Position numbers and translations under genes: made by a program
Assembly (NCBI RefSeq): GCF_030813115.1
Contig: NZ_JAUSTY010000019.1
Span: 29,547-93,546 of the forward strand
DNA length: 64,000 nt
DNA from: Bacillus horti
GTDB taxonomy: Bacteria > Bacillota > Bacilli > Caldalkalibacillales > JCM-10596
Direction of reading: 5' to 3'
In this document: in pieces, positions 63,280 to 64,000 of the stretch
Numbering within the stretch: position 1 is the first letter of the stretch
Layout: each line of letters starts with the position of its first letter
Notes under the pieces: model-generated
Told to the model about the DNA's origin: nothing
Seen by the model: only the letters and a program-made list of their open reading frames with translations
The model's database searches: none

Positions 63280-63687
63280 ATGGCTGAAAAAATGAATCTA
63301 GTAGAACAATTTAAGAGTTTGCATGATGAATTTGCTTCTTTATGGGCTGAAGCAATGAAAAGTGGTCATACGGATAAGGTTGTTGCCATGTACGATAAGG
63401 ACTATTCCTGTACTGTTTTTATGAAGGACAATAGCCAATCCCTAGTCTTTCAATATGAGGAGGCTATGGAAGGATTAATGCAGTCGGTTCAAGCGTTAAT
63501 TGGCGCACAAAAAAGGTTTGAAAACTGCATTATACATACTAAGCATGACTCATATTCATACGTCTTTTATGAACAAGTGATTGTGCAAGACAACAAAGAA
63601 CTATCTAGGATATTTACGACAGAAGAGTGGGCTTTAAAAGATGATCAATGGCTTATTGTTAGAGAAGTTAATACGATAATAAGCTAG
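63280..63687 (+). CDS. NTF2-like (DUF4440/SnoaL-type) protein
   Basis: A 135-residue single-domain protein with the cone-shaped NTF2-like pattern: a long N-terminal helix pair (FKSLHDEFASLWAEAMKSGHTDKVVAMYDKDYS), then beta strands ending DDQWLIVREVNTI. This is the usual DUF4440 form, in which polar residues inside a pocket bind small molecules. AGGAGG lies 7 bases before the ATG. It is alone, 107 bases after the deacetylase gene. Catalytic role unknown. Confidence 0.7.
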   Translation: MAEKMNLVEQFKSLHDEFASLWAEAMKSGHTDKVVAMYDKDYSCTVFMKDNSQSLVFQYEEAMEGLMQSVQALIGAQKRFENCIIHTKHDSYSYVFYEQVIVQDNKELSRIFTTEEWALKDDQWLIVREVNTIIS

Positions 63688-63913
63688 GAAGGCTTAAAGC
63701 AAGGGCTCTCAAACAAAGTAGAGAGTCTTTGAAGAGCAGATCGATTTTTTCCTACGTTGATTGAGGAGCAAACCTGCTGCGGTGCTTTGCAAAATCATAG
63801 TGAAGAAAGAGGAGATCAACTTCTTTCCGCTGCCTCCCATCTCTAACGGACATAATTGACTCTTAGAGACACAAATTTATAGGTTTTGATCTTTAACGGT
63901 CATAATGCTCTTC

Positions 63914-64000
63914 TGTCAATAAAGTAGACACAATAAGTTACGCAACTTCCTGATAATAGAGTTGCTCAAAGCGCACTGGTGACATGTAACCAATGGTACT
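63914..64000 (-). mobile_element. End of an IS3-family insertion sequence (continues beyond window)
   Basis: TGTCAATAAAGTAGACA at 63914 looks like an IS3-family terminal repeat, starting TG. Inside it, on the minus strand, runs the end of an OrfB transposase. The left part, 63688-63913, has no gene; it holds a GGCTCTC/GAGAGTC-type hairpin (63702-63728) and two similar 'AACGGWCATAAT' units near 63846 and 63896. Confidence 0.75.
63938..64000 (-). CDS. IS3-family transposase OrfB, last 20 residues
   Basis: The minus-strand frame from the window edge to TAA at 63938 reads STIGYMSPVRFEQLYYQEVA. The pattern 'GYxSPxxFE' close to the stop is the standard C-terminus of IS3-family (IS150 type) transposases, following the integrase core. 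The stop is 25 bases inside the terminal repeat. Only this tail is in the window, so the rest and the completeness of the element cannot be judged. Confidence 0.8.
   Translation of the reverse strand, partial: STIGYMSPVRFEQLYYQEVA

Noticed and set aside
1..64000. CRISPR arrays, rRNA or tRNA genes, prophage modules
   Set aside because: No array of regular repeats with spacers, no tRNA cloverleaf or rRNA sequence, and no phage structural genes were seen. The AimR-like gene therefore does not mark a prophage here.

Overview
The window looks like chromosome of a low-to-mid G+C Gram-positive bacterium of the order Bacillales. The signs are Bacillus-type genes (SmpB, HPr/EI, MtlA/MtlR/MtlF/MtlD, DegV, PucR, YkvI, DedA), strong AGGAGG ribosome binding sites with frequent GTG and TTG starts, sigma-A promoters often with an extended -10, a T-box leader, cre-like sites and a Bacillus-type tmRNA tag. 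I do not assign a genus. No rRNA, tRNA or CRISPR array was found.

Left part (1-17.8 kb). The window opens inside rnr (RNase R). In many Bacillales smpB and ssrA follow rnr directly. Here about 7.6 kb of other genes intervene: a serine-hydrolase remnant, a secreted copper-amine-oxidase-N domain protein, an XRE membrane regulator, a candidate type I toxin locus, a GNAT enzyme, an ornithine-cyclodeaminase-like enzyme and a secreted S9 peptidase. The ssrA gene is split in its T-loop by a group I intron of about 288 nt. A LAGLIDADG homing endonuclease gene lies just downstream of ssrA on the other strand, outside the intron. Then come a DUF2339 membrane protein, an AbrB-Doc toxin-antitoxin pair joined to a radical SAM gene, a Tat-exported Acg-type flavoprotein, a TetR gene with twin palindromic operators, and degV.

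Middle (17.9-31 kb). This is one metabolic island. A PucR regulator and a chemoreceptor diverge from an eight-gene operon: cyanuric acid hydrolase/barbiturase, an ion-transporter-superfamily permease, an NCS2 nucleobase permease, and the four parts of an oxamate-carbamoyltransferase system (AllH, FdrA/AllF, AllG, carbamate kinase AllK). The order suggests uptake and hydrolytic opening of a ureide ring, phosphorolysis to carbamoyl phosphate, and ATP formation. Pairing this ring opener with the carbamoyltransferase system is the most interesting metabolic hypothesis here.

Right part (31-64 kb). Single genes (DedA, YkvI, GNAT-TetR, a small Cys/Pro secreted peptide) lead to a T-box-controlled type 2 IleRS and a heterodimeric ABC exporter. 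Next is a complete mannitol PTS locus (mtlA, mtlR, mtlF, mtlD) followed by ptsH-ptsI, then lplA, a pyridoxamine-oxidase-fold protein, an O-methyltransferase and two lipoproteins. A receptor gene resembling AimR/Rap (HTH plus TPR-like repeats) is translationally coupled to a 46-residue secreted pro-peptide gene, which looks like a complete arbitrium/Phr-type signalling cassette. A hybrid histidine kinase with two kinase modules, a GPH sugar symporter overlapping a ChbG deacetylase, and an NTF2-like protein follow. The window closes in the end of an IS3-family element.
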